From contig JACAFA010000241.1 in NCBI GenBank assembly GCA_013388525.1, positions 1 to 64,000 on the forward strand: 64,000 nt of DNA. The letters are read 5' to 3'. The notes beneath the pieces were generated by a model. The model saw only the letters and a list, made by a program, of their open reading frames with translations. It was not told the origin of the DNA and searched no databases. This DNA is from Ignavibacteriaceae bacterium. Lineage in GTDB: Bacteria; Bacteroidota; Ignavibacteria; Ignavibacteriales; Ignavibacteriaceae. Position 1 is the stretch's first letter, and the number at the start of each line of letters is the position of its first letter. The position numbers and the translations under genes are program-made. This document shows, in pieces, positions 15,572 to 25,053 of this stretch.

Positions 15572-16972
15572 CTAAACCCCTCTGCTTTTACCAACTATCA
15601 TTTGCCAGATGGTTAGAAGGATTATTTGAATGTCGAGCCAGATTGACCAGTTTTCAATGTACCACAGGTCGTAATCAATTCTTAGCTTTGTTCTTTTTCG
15701 GTTTTCTTCTTCATCAGTTACGTCTCCCCTCAATCCGTGAATTTGTGCCCATCCTGTAATTCCGGGTTTTACATTTTGTCTAATTCTTATTTCATCAACA
15801 ATTTTACTATACAGATCGTCATAAGCGATTGCGTGAGGTCTTGGTCCAACTACAGACATATCTCCAATCAAAACATTTATAAATTGAGGTAACTCGTCTA
15901 GATTATATTTTCTTAGAATTTTTCCAACTCTTGTTATGCGTGGATCGTTTTCAACAACAGGTTTAAATTCATCCACAGGAAGTTTTTCATATTTCATTGT
16001 ACGAAATTTTATGCATTTGAATTTTCTGTTTTTAGTTCCTATTCTATCCTGTATAAAAAAAACAGGTCCTTTGCTAAAAATTATTGAGATTATTATTATC
16101 AATGGGATCATCCAGCTTAAAATCAGAATGATGACCAGAAGTGAAAACAAAATATCAAAAACTCTTTTTACAAATCTCCACTGAACTTCATTCAAAGGCT
16201 CGCGTCGTGCAGTGATTATCGGAAAGCCACCAAAAGTACTTAATTGAAATCTGCTTGAAATTAAGTTGTGATAATCCGGAATAATGTGAACCTTCACTGC
16301 ATTTTTATCGCATACTTTGATAATTGTTTCCAGTAAATGACGTGATCCTTCCGAGATAGCAATTACCGCTTCATCAATTTTTAATGTTGTGAAGTTTTTT
16401 TCCAGGTTATCAACTAACATTTCTACTGAGGTTTTGGTATCTGAATTACCTGCAGAAATAAATCCTTTGAAATTATAACCGAAATCCGGATTGCTTAAAA
16501 TCATTTGCTGAAAACTTTGTGCAAGTTCACCTTCACCGATGATAATAAGGTTGCGGATATTTTTTCCTTTTCGTCTTAAATATTTCAGAATCTTCCGGAA
16601 AATTATTACTCTGATACTAATGAATAGAACAAGCAAAATAAAATAATAGATGATGAAGTATCTTGTGAATAAATTTTCTTTAGTCAGGAAAATGAAAATT
16701 ATTGTTACAACGAGTTGGGAAAGAGAGTTCTTTATAATGTTTGTAAGTTGAACGGGGAAGTTCCTTGAAAAAAAGTCATCGTAAAAATTTAATTGATTTG
16801 AAACGATAATCCATAACAGGTTTAACCCGATCAGCAGGAAAAACATGTAATATTTATCGAGCAAAATTTCCCACGATTGTGCACTTATTGCAGAGAGAAG
16901 GAAAGCACAATTAAGCAAAAGCAAGTCGCTGAGTAATTTAAAGAAGTATATAGATCGTTGGTTAACCACCAT
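15572..16972 (-). CDS. Undecaprenyl-phosphate sugar phosphotransferase (priming enzyme, WcaJ-like)
   Basis: Polyprenyl glycosylphosphotransferase of about 466 residues that starts repeat-unit synthesis by moving a sugar-1-phosphate to undecaprenyl phosphate. Four N-terminal membrane helices and a CoA_binding_3 Rossmann part (NLIIIGEGELAQS) precede the catalytic domain. That domain shows KRVFDILFSLL, GPVFFIQDRIG, KFRTM, NDPRITRVGK, LDELPQ, VGPRPH and KPGITGWAQ, all intact. The ATG at 16972 is preferred to a TTG five codons earlier. It lies about 20 bases behind the leftward GT4 gene, so the pair forms an operon. Confidence 0.95.
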   Translation of the reverse strand: MVVNQRSIYFFKLLSDLLLLNCAFLLSAISAQSWEILLDKYYMFFLLIGLNLLWIIVSNQLNFYDDFFSRNFPVQLTNIIKNSLSQLVVTIIFIFLTKENLFTRYFIIYYFILLVLFISIRVIIFRKILKYLRRKGKNIRNLIIIGEGELAQSFQQMILSNPDFGYNFKGFISAGNSDTKTSVEMLVDNLEKNFTTLKIDEAVIAISEGSRHLLETIIKVCDKNAVKVHIIPDYHNLISSRFQLSTFGGFPIITARREPLNEVQWRFVKRVFDILFSLLVIILILSWMIPLIIIISIIFSKGPVFFIQDRIGTKNRKFKCIKFRTMKYEKLPVDEFKPVVENDPRITRVGKILRKYNLDELPQFINVLIGDMSVVGPRPHAIAYDDLYSKIVDEIRIRQNVKPGITGWAQIHGLRGDVTDEEENRKRTKLRIDYDLWYIENWSIWLDIQIILLTIWQMIVGKSRGV

Positions 16973-16992
16973 AATAAATTTAAGCAATCAAT

Positions 16993-18099
16993 TTATTTTT
17001 GAAAGTTTTCAAGTTTATCAGTTACGAACTTAATTATTTTATCTTCAAAGGTTTTCCTGTTAAATTTTTCAGCATGCTTTCTAATGAACTGAGGATCAAA
17101 ATTTTCAATGCTCTTTTCGAATTTTATTATTGCTTCTTTAATTGAATCAGGAGTTTGTTCACTAAAATGTATTCCGGTTTTATTGTTTAATACAGATTCA
17201 GCTGTTCCACCTTTATTCAGAGCGATTACCGGAGTTCCGCAAGCCATCGCTTCAACAACAATAATTCCAAAATCTTCTTCAGCAGCAAATACAAATGCTT
17301 TTGCCCTCTTTAAATATTGCTTAAGTTGCTCTTCGGGCTGGTAACCTAAAAATTCAATATTAGCACCGGCGAGCGTTTTAAGTTTTTCTTTTTCAGGTCC
17401 GCTGCCGATGACAAAAAGTTTTTTGTCAGGCATTTGATTAAAAGCTTCTACAATTAAATCTGTTTTTTTATAGGGAACCAGTCTTGAAGCAGTAACATAG
17501 TAATCTTCCCGTATTTCGGAAACTTCAAACTTATCAACATCTACGGGAGGATAAATAACAACAGAATCACGTTTATAAATTCTTTTAATTTTTTCAGCGA
17601 TATGGTTAGAGTTGGCAATAAAGAAATTCACATTTTCTGCTGACTTCAGATCCCAGTTTCTTAAATAATTCATAAATGATTTTGCAATAAATCCTTTAGC
17701 TCCTGTAAGATATTGGTCGGATTGATCCCAGGCATATCTCATTGGCGAATGGCAGTAGCAAATATGAAGCTGATTTTTATTCGTCCTTACTCCCTTAGAA
17801 ACTGCGTGAGCGCTGGAAATAATTAATTTATAATGTGAAAGATTAAATCTCTCTATTGCCGCAGGAAAAAGAGGCAGGTAATATCTGTGTTTTTTTCTTG
17901 CCAGTGGAAGTTTTTGAATGAATGTTGTGTTTGCTTTTTTCCCTTTGAGAATAACGTTTCTTTGTTCGTCATCAAGAAAATCAACAAGTGTAAAGACATC
18001 AGCGTCTTTCCAGATATTTGTAAATGATTCAACAACACGTTCAGAGCCCGCATAATTAACTAACCATTCGTGAACTATTGCTGTCTTTGACCAGACCAT
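16993..18099 (-). CDS. Family 4 glycosyltransferase, WbaZ/mannosyltransferase-like
   Basis: GT-B glycosyltransferase of 368 residues. The first residues (AIVHEWLVNYAGSERVVE) and the CYCHSPMRYAWD motif near residue 115 are hallmarks of the WbaZ-like mannosyltransferase subgroup. The C-terminal half has SRLVPYKKTDLIV, a GSGPE strand and the EDFGIIVVEAMACGTPVIA donor site. An AAAAGGAC site precedes ATG. It is the first gene of a leftward pair with the priming enzyme, so it may add an early sugar, possibly mannose. The pair diverges from the small GT2 at 18205. Confidence 0.92.
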   Translation of the reverse strand: MVWSKTAIVHEWLVNYAGSERVVESFTNIWKDADVFTLVDFLDDEQRNVILKGKKANTTFIQKLPLARKKHRYYLPLFPAAIERFNLSHYKLIISSAHAVSKGVRTNKNQLHICYCHSPMRYAWDQSDQYLTGAKGFIAKSFMNYLRNWDLKSAENVNFFIANSNHIAEKIKRIYKRDSVVIYPPVDVDKFEVSEIREDYYVTASRLVPYKKTDLIVEAFNQMPDKKLFVIGSGPEKEKLKTLAGANIEFLGYQPEEQLKQYLKRAKAFVFAAEEDFGIIVVEAMACGTPVIALNKGGTAESVLNNKTGIHFSEQTPDSIKEAIIKFEKSIENFDPQFIRKHAEKFNRKTFEDKIIKFVTDKLENFQK

Positions 18100-18204
18100 T
18101 TAAAAGTCCTTTTCTATTTTTATTGAAAAATTAACTTATAGTCAAACCAATGGCAATAAAAGATTGCTTCAGATACTATGTATAATTAACTAAATTTCAG
18201 GTGA

Positions 18205-18975
18205 ATGATTTCGATTATTACAATTACATACAATGATTATGAAGGGCTGAAAAGAACTCTTGGCTCGCTTCCTCATTATGATTTTATAGAATCTGTTGTA
18301 ATTAATGGTGGATCAGACATATCAACATTAGAATATTTAAGCTCATATCAGGGCAAAGTTATTACTGAGAAAGATGAAGGAATTGCAGATGCTTTTAATA
18401 AGGGAATTACTAATTCATTAGGCGATGCGATAATGTTTCTCAACAGCGGCGACGAACTGATAAAACCCGGTTATTTAAAGGAAGCTGATAATATCTTAAA
18501 TCAGAAAAAAGAAATTGCTTTCGTTCACTCAAATCTTATTCTGATTGATTCGATTGGAACACAGCTTTATATGAAACCAGCATTTTATAATCTTGGCAGA
18601 GGATTACCATATCTCCACCCGACGATGATTGTCAGAAAATCCGTGTTTGATCAGACTGGATTATTTAATAAAGATTATAAAATAGCTATGGATTTTGATT
18701 TCGTTGTCCGACTGGAAAAATTAAAATTTAAAGGATTCTACATAAGTGATAAAGCAGTTGTTAAAATGGAAGGAACCGGCAGATCCGTTAAACATGAATT
18801 TGAAGCAATCAAGGAATGTTACAAATCATTAAAGCAAAATGAATTTCTAAACTTAAAAAATTTAAGTGGAATACTGGTAAGAGTTGCCTTGTTTCTACTC
18901 AGGAAACTGATGATTATGGTCGGGCTTGGTGGAGTATTAAGAAACTTAAAGAAGATAAAATATTCTGATAGCTAG
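18205..18975 (+). CDS. Family 2 glycosyltransferase (WcaA/colanic-acid type)
   Basis: Compact GT2 protein of 256 residues. It opens with MISIITITYNDYEGLKRTL, followed by a TEKDEGIADAFNKGI segment and a FLNSGDEL metal site, a variant typical of the colanic-acid WcaA/WcaE branch. A hydrophobic C-terminal helix (about 220-240) may tether it to the membrane. It stands alone between two leftward genes, with about 105 bases of divergent upstream sequence that probably hold two promoters. A TATAAT at 18180-18185 may be its -10 box. Confidence 0.88.
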   Translation: MISIITITYNDYEGLKRTLGSLPHYDFIESVVINGGSDISTLEYLSSYQGKVITEKDEGIADAFNKGITNSLGDAIMFLNSGDELIKPGYLKEADNILNQKKEIAFVHSNLILIDSIGTQLYMKPAFYNLGRGLPYLHPTMIVRKSVFDQTGLFNKDYKIAMDFDFVVRLEKLKFKGFYISDKAVVKMEGTGRSVKHEFEAIKECYKSLKQNEFLNLKNLSGILVRVALFLLRKLMIMVGLGGVLRNLKKIKYSDS

Positions 18976-18994
18976 TTCATTAAAGTTAATATTA

Positions 18995-19867
18995 CTAAGA
19001 TGTTATCAAATACTTTATCATTCCAAAAATCCTTCCTGTAAGTGCTGCAAAATTTGAGGCAACTAATCCAAACCTGAAAGTAACTATACCTCTGAAGCTT
19101 TGGATAAAAGGAACCGTTAACATTTCAATAAGCTCGTAACTAACTTTTAGCTTTTTCTTTTTAAACAACCATTTTGAAACCAGTGCTCCTTTTCCAACGC
19201 CATACTTAAATGCTTTTACAAAACCATCTTTAAGTGATTCATTGAAAGGAGGAAGATGGTAAACAATTAATTCCGCAAAGTACTCCATATTCTTTCTTGA
19301 AAAATATGCTTTCCAGCAAAAATCAGTCTCTTCACTGCTTCCCCAAGGTGAACCAGCGCCAAAATTTTCATCGAACCTTCCAAGCTCATCGAACACTTTT
19401 GCTTTTATGACAAAGTTTGAACCCATTAAATTTTTCGTGTTCCTGAAATTCTTTAAGCTTCCTCCTTTTTTGTGTCTTAATGTGTAGAATTGATTATTAT
19501 CATCTCGAACGATACTTCCTGCAAGAATTTCCAACGAGGGATTCTCCGAGATTATTTTTTCTAATTTATCAGAATAATCTTCACATGGATATCCATCGTC
19601 ATCACAAAAGAAAATCCAATCAGTATTTTCTGGTATAACAAGAGTATTTCTTGCAGAAGAAACTGATTTACTTTTTGTTCTTGTCCGAAGGATTATCGGG
19701 TTTGTCAATAAATCCTCCGGTAGTGGTAATTCTTCTGTGTTTTGATCTATCAGGATAATTTTTTGCGGAGGAAGTTTTTGACTTAAAGATGCTCTCAGGC
19801 AGCGCAGCACAAGATTAGCAGGTCTGTTAATAGTATTAATAACAATTATATACTTAAAGGATTTCAA
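18995..19867 (-). CDS. Family 2 glycosyltransferase
   Basis: GT2 enzyme of 290 residues with an IIVINTINRPANLVLRCL start, an IDQNTEEL strand and a FCDDDGYP metal-binding motif at about residues 90-97. An AGSPWGSSEETDFCW segment supplies the acceptor-side ExDxxxR-like part. The start is TTG. It ends 20 bases from the convergent GT2 at 18205 and diverges from the flippase at 20056. Donor sugar unknown. Confidence 0.87.
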   Translation of the reverse strand: MKSFKYIIVINTINRPANLVLRCLRASLSQKLPPQKIILIDQNTEELPLPEDLLTNPIILRTRTKSKSVSSARNTLVIPENTDWIFFCDDDGYPCEDYSDKLEKIISENPSLEILAGSIVRDDNNQFYTLRHKKGGSLKNFRNTKNLMGSNFVIKAKVFDELGRFDENFGAGSPWGSSEETDFCWKAYFSRKNMEYFAELIVYHLPPFNESLKDGFVKAFKYGVGKGALVSKWLFKKKKLKVSYELIEMLTVPFIQSFRGIVTFRFGLVASNFAALTGRIFGMIKYLITS

Positions 19868-20055
19868 AATTTTCTGCTGATTAGAATATCATAAGTTCGA
19901 ATGAACCGAATTTTTGTTCAACAATTATAGAATAATTTTTTCAAACTTAAGATTAGCCTGATCATAAAACAATAATCATTTATAAATATATTTAACAGAA
20001 GAGTTTTTAATACTTATAAGCAAAAGAGCCAGACAGATATTAGATTTTTGAATTA

Positions 20056-21558
20056 ATGGACCAACACGACAAAAACATAATTATTGGAAGCGTCAGCTGG
20101 AATTTTATTAATACAATGACGCAGACAATTTTAACTTTTGGAGTTGGTGTTGTTTTAGCAAGAATTTTAAGTCCCGATGATTTTGGTTTATTTGGATTGA
20201 CTATAATTTTATTGGGAATTATCAACCTGCTTTTTACCGGAAGCATATCACGTTTTATAATCCAGAAGGAAAATCTTGATACAGAGGATATAGAATCATC
20301 TTTCAGTATCAGTTTACTGTTAAGTTTATTATCCTATCTTATTGTCTGGATGATTGCTCCTCTCGTTGCTTCGTTTTTTAATGATACAATTCTTTCTGAG
20401 TTAATCAGAGTTTATACAATTTCAATTTTTTTTATCAGTGTTTCTTCAATCCTCAGGGGAATATTCATAAGAAAAATGAATTTCAAATTACTTTTTTACA
20501 GCGATTTGATATCCATTGTTTTTGGGTATTCAGTTGTGGGAATTTTACTTGCTATTAATAACTTTGGCGTATTCAGCCTTGTTTACGCAACTATGATGAA
20601 AGAACTGCTTTCGCTCATTACTTTATACTTCTCCGGCAAATCAAAAATTTCTTTCAAAATTAAATTATCAAAACTTAAAGACATTTTTTATTATAGCGGT
20701 GGAATAGGAATGTCAAACATATTCGGATATATCGCAAACAATGCGGATTATGTTATCATTGGTAAGTTATTAAACCCGAATGCTCTCGGTCTCTACACTC
20801 GGGCATTTACCATAATGACACTTCCGTTATCAAAAATTTCCATGACGCTGTTTGATGTTATTTTTTCAGTGTTTTCAAATGCAAAGAATGATTTAGAACA
20901 AATAAAAAATATTTATTTAAAGTCGGTTAAATTGATTGCACTCTTATCATTCCCGATCCTTTCCACCATTATGATCGGTTCGGAATTTATTATCAATGGT
21001 ATTTATGGAGAAAAATGGAGCGGAGCAATTCGCGTATTGCAAATATTATGCATTGCGGGATTCTTTCGGGTTATCACAAACAGTTCGGGTGCTGTTTCCA
21101 AAGCAACCGGAAAAGTTTATGAAGAAGCATGGAGACAGCTGGTATTTGCTGTTATTCTAATTGCCGGTGCTTTGATTGGTATTAAATATGGAATTGAAGG
21201 AGTAGGTGTTGCCGTTGTTGTTTCTTCTTTGTGGTTTTATTTATCGATGGCACATCTCACTATTATAATTGTTGGTATAAACTGGAGTGATTTTTTTAAA
21301 GTTCAGATTCCGGGAATACTTATTTTGATTATCATAACCGCTATTAACTTCATAACTGTAATTACATTGAATGCTCTCCTTGGGCAGGAAATGTATCTTC
21401 CGAAACTGTTAATCCTGTTTTTAATAAGCGCGTTGGCTTTGCTGGTTTTACTCAAAACACTTCCCGTAAAACTGATCGGAGAGGACGGGAGAAACTTAAT
21501 TTCATTATATTTAAATAAATTAAAATTACTCTCAAAGAAAAGTATTGAGGATGCCTGA
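20056..21558 (+). CDS. Polysaccharide flippase, WzxC/lipopolysaccharide biosynthesis type
   Basis: Second MOP-superfamily flippase, 500 residues, with the motif set of the WzxC/AmsL/SpsS group: SVSWNFINTMTQTILTFGVG, then VLARILSPDDFGLFGL and a loop motif DYVIIGKLLNPNALGLYTRAF. About fourteen helices are predicted. It belongs to a different branch from the flippase at 6701, which supports a second polysaccharide or an alternative substrate handled by this region. It starts a rightward run with a methyltransferase, a GT4 and a second priming enzyme. The 190 bases upstream are shared with the divergent GT2. Confidence 0.93.
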   Translation: MDQHDKNIIIGSVSWNFINTMTQTILTFGVGVVLARILSPDDFGLFGLTIILLGIINLLFTGSISRFIIQKENLDTEDIESSFSISLLLSLLSYLIVWMIAPLVASFFNDTILSELIRVYTISIFFISVSSILRGIFIRKMNFKLLFYSDLISIVFGYSVVGILLAINNFGVFSLVYATMMKELLSLITLYFSGKSKISFKIKLSKLKDIFYYSGGIGMSNIFGYIANNADYVIIGKLLNPNALGLYTRAFTIMTLPLSKISMTLFDVIFSVFSNAKNDLEQIKNIYLKSVKLIALLSFPILSTIMIGSEFIINGIYGEKWSGAIRVLQILCIAGFFRVITNSSGAVSKATGKVYEEAWRQLVFAVILIAGALIGIKYGIEGVGVAVVVSSLWFYLSMAHLTIIIVGINWSDFFKVQIPGILILIIITAINFITVITLNALLGQEMYLPKLLILFLISALALLVLLKTLPVKLIGEDGRNLISLYLNKLKLLSKKSIEDA

Positions 21559-22264
21559 TCCATTTGATTTAAAGTTATTGTTTAATTCGGGAATTAATCG
21601 AAGAAAAAATAAAGCGAAGTTAGAAGATTTGTCGGCTTATTTATTAATTCAGAACTTAGTAAAGTTTCCTGAATATTTTCCAATTACATCATCAAGCTTA
21701 AGGTTTCATACATTAGCCGTGATATTAAATGATATTATAATTAATGAAAGAAAAAGTATTATAGAATTTGGTTCCGGAATTTCTACTCTTGCAATAGCAA
21801 ATCTCAGTAAGATTAACCGGCTGAATTATACTTTTGTTTCGGTAGAGGATAACATCGGCTGGTTCAATTCGATGAAGAGTTATTTATCAACATATGGTTT
21901 GGAAAAATTCGTTAATCTCGTTTATGCTCCGCTTGAGAAAACAAATTTATCTCCTGAAAATATTCCCTGGTACTCAATTAAATCTTTGAATGAGCAACTA
22001 AGTCGTGAGTCCAGGTTTAGTCTTGTAATTGTGGATGGACCCGGAGCGTGGAAACCGGAAACTGAATTTTCACGTTATCCTGCTTTACCGTATTTAGCAA
22101 ATTCTCTGGAAGACAGTTTCTCAATTTATCTTGACGACACTGACCGTAAAGGTGAGAAAAGAGTTTTGAGTTTATGGCAAAAAGAACTTGGAACAAAATT
22201 CGAAAAAATAAATGATACTGCTTCCGTCTTTGTTAAAGGGCAAAAACTAAACACTATTCCTTAA
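21551..22264 (+). CDS. Class I SAM-dependent methyltransferase-like protein
   Basis: A protein of about 237 residues with a Rossmann-type methyltransferase core. Motif I is IIEFGSGISTLAIA (about residue 70-83), followed by an acidic strand (FVSVEDNIGWF) and a motif-II-like strand (SLVIVDGPGAW). The ATG at 21551 overlaps the flippase stop region and is preferred over an upstream TTG. Family members in such clusters often methylate sugars or capping residues. The exact substrate is not visible, and an N- or C-methyltransferase acting on another cell-surface compound is equally possible. Confidence 0.75.
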   Translation: MPDPFDLKLLFNSGINRRKNKAKLEDLSAYLLIQNLVKFPEYFPITSSSLRFHTLAVILNDIIINERKSIIEFGSGISTLAIANLSKINRLNYTFVSVEDNIGWFNSMKSYLSTYGLEKFVNLVYAPLEKTNLSPENIPWYSIKSLNEQLSRESRFSLVIVDGPGAWKPETEFSRYPALPYLANSLEDSFSIYLDDTDRKGEKRVLSLWQKELGTKFEKINDTASVFVKGQKLNTIP

Positions 22265-22270
22265 TTTCCT

Positions 22271-23407
22271 GTGCATATTTTATTTATAACTCATTACAGT
22301 TCTTTATATGGTGCTAACCGTTCTTTATTACTTTTACTTGAAAGCTTGAAGGAAAATAATTTTACTCCTTTGGTTTTTGTCCCGGATAAAGGTCAGTTGA
22401 TTGATGAATTAAAGAAACGCAGCATAGCTTATCGAAAAATTAAATTTTGGGCATGGATGGGTGTGTCGTCAAAACTTTTTTTTATCAAAGCTGTGATGCG
22501 GTTTATATTAAATCTTTTAACTCTTCCAATACTTTTATTTTATACGAAAAATTTCAAACCTTCAGTTATTTATTCCAATTCTTCAATCACACCTGTTGGA
22601 ATTTATCTATCGATAATTCTGAAAATACCTCACATATGGCATATTCGTGAACTTGGAAAATCCGATTATAATCTGGATTATGATTTCGGCAGAAAATATT
22701 TCTATTATTTTATGCGTAAATCAAAAGCTATTATTTCAATTTCTGAATATGTAAAACAAAATGTGTTTATTGGTGAGTGGAAGAATGTATCCGTTGTTGC
22801 TAATGGTGTTTACTCTGATGATGATATTAAAACACTTTCTATAAAGACAGAAAAACCTGATAATCAACCATTCACTTTTTTAATTATGAGTGTTATTCAT
22901 CCGTCAAAAGGAATTGAAGATGCAATTGAAGCATTGAAAATTATTAAACAGGATTTTAATAATATAAAGTTAGTTATTTGTGGCGGCGTTGAGGATAAAC
23001 AATATCGAAAGTATCTGAACGACCTGATAATAAAACTGGATTTAACTGAAGAAGTATCATTTATGGGATTTGTTGACAAACCGATTGAGATGTATAAAAC
23101 CGCAGATGCTGTATTAGTCTGTTCAAGGCGTGAAGCATGGGGAAGAGTTGCAGCCGAAGCTATGATTTCTGAAGTACCGGTGATTGGTTACAATAGTGGC
23201 GGAACAAAAGAAATTATTATAGATAAGTATAACGGATTACTGTATAATAACATTAAAGAACTCTCTGTTTGTATGAAAGCTGTAATACTTGATAAAAAAT
23301 TAGTCGAAGAAATAAAATATCAGGCAAAAAAATTTGCACTTCAAAACTTCAGCGTTAAAGAAACTTCGGCCAAAATTTTAAAGATAATTACAGAAGCAGC
23401 AAATTAA
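22271..23407 (+). CDS. Family 4 (GT-B) glycosyltransferase
   Basis: GT-B enzyme of 378 residues that begins at a GTG seven bases after the methyltransferase. The N-terminal signature FITHYSSLYGANRSLLLLLE, a HIWHIRELGKSDY motif near residue 120 and the C-terminal SVIHPSKGIEDAIEAL and SRREAWGRVAAEAM donor site identify a GT4 enzyme. The hydrophobic stretch at about 73-93 may associate with the membrane. It forms an operon with its two upstream neighbours. Confidence 0.9.
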   Translation: MHILFITHYSSLYGANRSLLLLLESLKENNFTPLVFVPDKGQLIDELKKRSIAYRKIKFWAWMGVSSKLFFIKAVMRFILNLLTLPILLFYTKNFKPSVIYSNSSITPVGIYLSIILKIPHIWHIRELGKSDYNLDYDFGRKYFYYFMRKSKAIISISEYVKQNVFIGEWKNVSVVANGVYSDDDIKTLSIKTEKPDNQPFTFLIMSVIHPSKGIEDAIEALKIIKQDFNNIKLVICGGVEDKQYRKYLNDLIIKLDLTEEVSFMGFVDKPIEMYKTADAVLVCSRREAWGRVAAEAMISEVPVIGYNSGGTKEIIIDKYNGLLYNNIKELSVCMKAVILDKKLVEEIKYQAKKFALQNFSVKETSAKILKIITEAAN

Positions 23408-23573
23408 TTCTTTCAATTTTTCTTAGAACTTTGGTAGTTCTATAATCAAAATTATTTTATTGAATAATAGATTACTTTCACTGTTCAGGTAATATTAATG
23501 CCTGAATCTGAAAATCAATATTGGTATATTTTAACACAAAAATTTTAACATTATCTCTGTTTGATTCTTTCAT

Positions 23574-24977
23574 TTGAATAAAAAAACACAGAAAATATTA
23601 ATCCTCTTATTTGATTTTATATTTATAAATCTTGCCTGGGCGGTTTTCTTTTACATAAGAACACAGACCGGTTGGTTTAGAATTTTAATTATGCCGGAAA
23701 TGTTCCTGCCTATGCTGGTGATGTATGTTTACTGGCTGATAGTTTTTACATTCTTCGGAATGTACAGGACCTGGTTTGCTTCCTCGCGTTTCGATGAAAT
23801 CTCAACTCTGTTTAAGACCACATTCGTTGGAATTTTTATACTTTTTATTCTGATATTCATCAGCGATTATCTGGAAGGTGTTGAATCCAGCAACAGAATT
23901 CTGATTTTTATTTACTGGCTTTTCCTCTTTGTTTTTGTTTCAATCGGACGACTGTCAATCAGAAGTTTCCAGCGAAGACTTTTGATAAAAGGAATCGGAA
24001 GAAGGTGTGCAGTAATAGTCGGTTTTAATTCTAAAGCTCAGGAAGTTCACGATCAGATAATAGAACATCCGGCATTAGGTTTAGATGTTGAAGCATACGT
24101 TGCAGTTAATCATGAAAATATTGGCAAATCATACAAAGGTATTCGTGTCAAAGGTTCACTGGATGAACTGCTTGATATTGTATATAAGAATAAAGCTTCT
24201 GAAGTAATCATCGCCCTTGAAAAGGAAAACCACGATCTTCTGGTTGATGTTATTTCAAGACTTGAGAATAAAGGCATTGGTTTAAAAATCGTTCCTGATC
24301 TTTATGAAATTCTGAGCGGACAGGCAAGAACCTCGCAGCTTTATGGTATTCCGCTTATTGATATTATGCCCGAACTGATGCCCGAATGGGAAAAGAAATT
24401 AAAAAGAATTTCTGATGTTGTAATTTCATTTTTAATTCTTGTTCTTACTTTACCAATGAGCTTTTTTGTTGCAATAGCAATTAAACTTAATAGTAAAGGT
24501 CCTGTTTTGTTCAAACAGGAAAGAATAGGAATGAATGGTAAAAAATTTAAGATTTATAAATTTCGATCAATGTATCAGGATGCAGAAAAAAATACCGGAC
24601 CGGTTTGGTCAACTAAAAATGATCCGAGAGTTACCCGTGTTGGAAAAATTTTGCGGAAGCTGCGGATAGATGAAATACCACAATTTGTAAATGTGCTTAA
24701 AGGTGAAATGAGTCTTGTTGGTCCGCGTCCTGAAAGACCATATTTTGTTGAACAACTTTCCGGGCAGATTCCTTATTATCAAAGAAGGCTTAAAGTTCGT
24801 CCCGGAATTACAGGCTGGGCACAGGTGAAGCATAAATATGATGAAAGCATCGAGGATGTGAAAGTTAAATTACGTTATGATCTTTTTTATATCGAGAATA
24901 TGTCTTTGCGAATGGACATAAAAATTCTTGCAAGAACAATTTTAGTAGTATTGTTTGGTAAAGGGCATTACAACTGA
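23574..24977 (+). CDS. Undecaprenyl-phosphate sugar phosphotransferase (second priming enzyme)
   Basis: A 467-residue polyprenyl glycosylphosphotransferase of the WcaJ/WbaP type. Four or five N-terminal helices and a Rossmann-like CoA_binding_3 domain (RCAVIVGFNSKAQEV) precede an intact catalytic domain at about 275-467: KRISDVVISF, GPVLFKQERIG, KFRSMYQDAE, NDPRVTRVGK, IDEIPQ, VGPRPERP and RPGITGWAQV. The start is TTG. The gene closest to it by type is the enzyme at 15572, and the two presumably initiate different glycans or have different sugar preferences. The 165 bases upstream hold a TTCAGG/CCTGAA hairpin at about 23484-23506. Confidence 0.94.
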   Translation: MNKKTQKILILLFDFIFINLAWAVFFYIRTQTGWFRILIMPEMFLPMLVMYVYWLIVFTFFGMYRTWFASSRFDEISTLFKTTFVGIFILFILIFISDYLEGVESSNRILIFIYWLFLFVFVSIGRLSIRSFQRRLLIKGIGRRCAVIVGFNSKAQEVHDQIIEHPALGLDVEAYVAVNHENIGKSYKGIRVKGSLDELLDIVYKNKASEVIIALEKENHDLLVDVISRLENKGIGLKIVPDLYEILSGQARTSQLYGIPLIDIMPELMPEWEKKLKRISDVVISFLILVLTLPMSFFVAIAIKLNSKGPVLFKQERIGMNGKKFKIYKFRSMYQDAEKNTGPVWSTKNDPRVTRVGKILRKLRIDEIPQFVNVLKGEMSLVGPRPERPYFVEQLSGQIPYYQRRLKVRPGITGWAQVKHKYDESIEDVKVKLRYDLFYIENMSLRMDIKILARTILVVLFGKGHYN

Positions 24978-25028
24978 TTCAACTAAATATATTTTTCGCT
25001 GATTCACTTATTATTGCTGATGAATCAG
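24974..25028. repeat. Competing inverted repeats upstream of the polyprenyl-phosphate hexose synthase
   Basis: The word CTGATTCA occurs twice (24974-24981 and 24999-25006), and either copy can pair with TGAATCAG at 25021-25028. The segment begins within the stop codon region of the priming enzyme and ends 25 bases before the next start. It could act as a weak attenuator or processing site. Confidence 0.35.
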
Positions 25029-25053
25029 TAGCTTAAAATTATTAAATTGCTGA

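Noticed and set aside
15565..15759. A 64-codon plus-strand frame opposite the end of the first priming enzyme.
   Set aside because: It overlaps the essential C-terminal part of the catalytic domain on the other strand.
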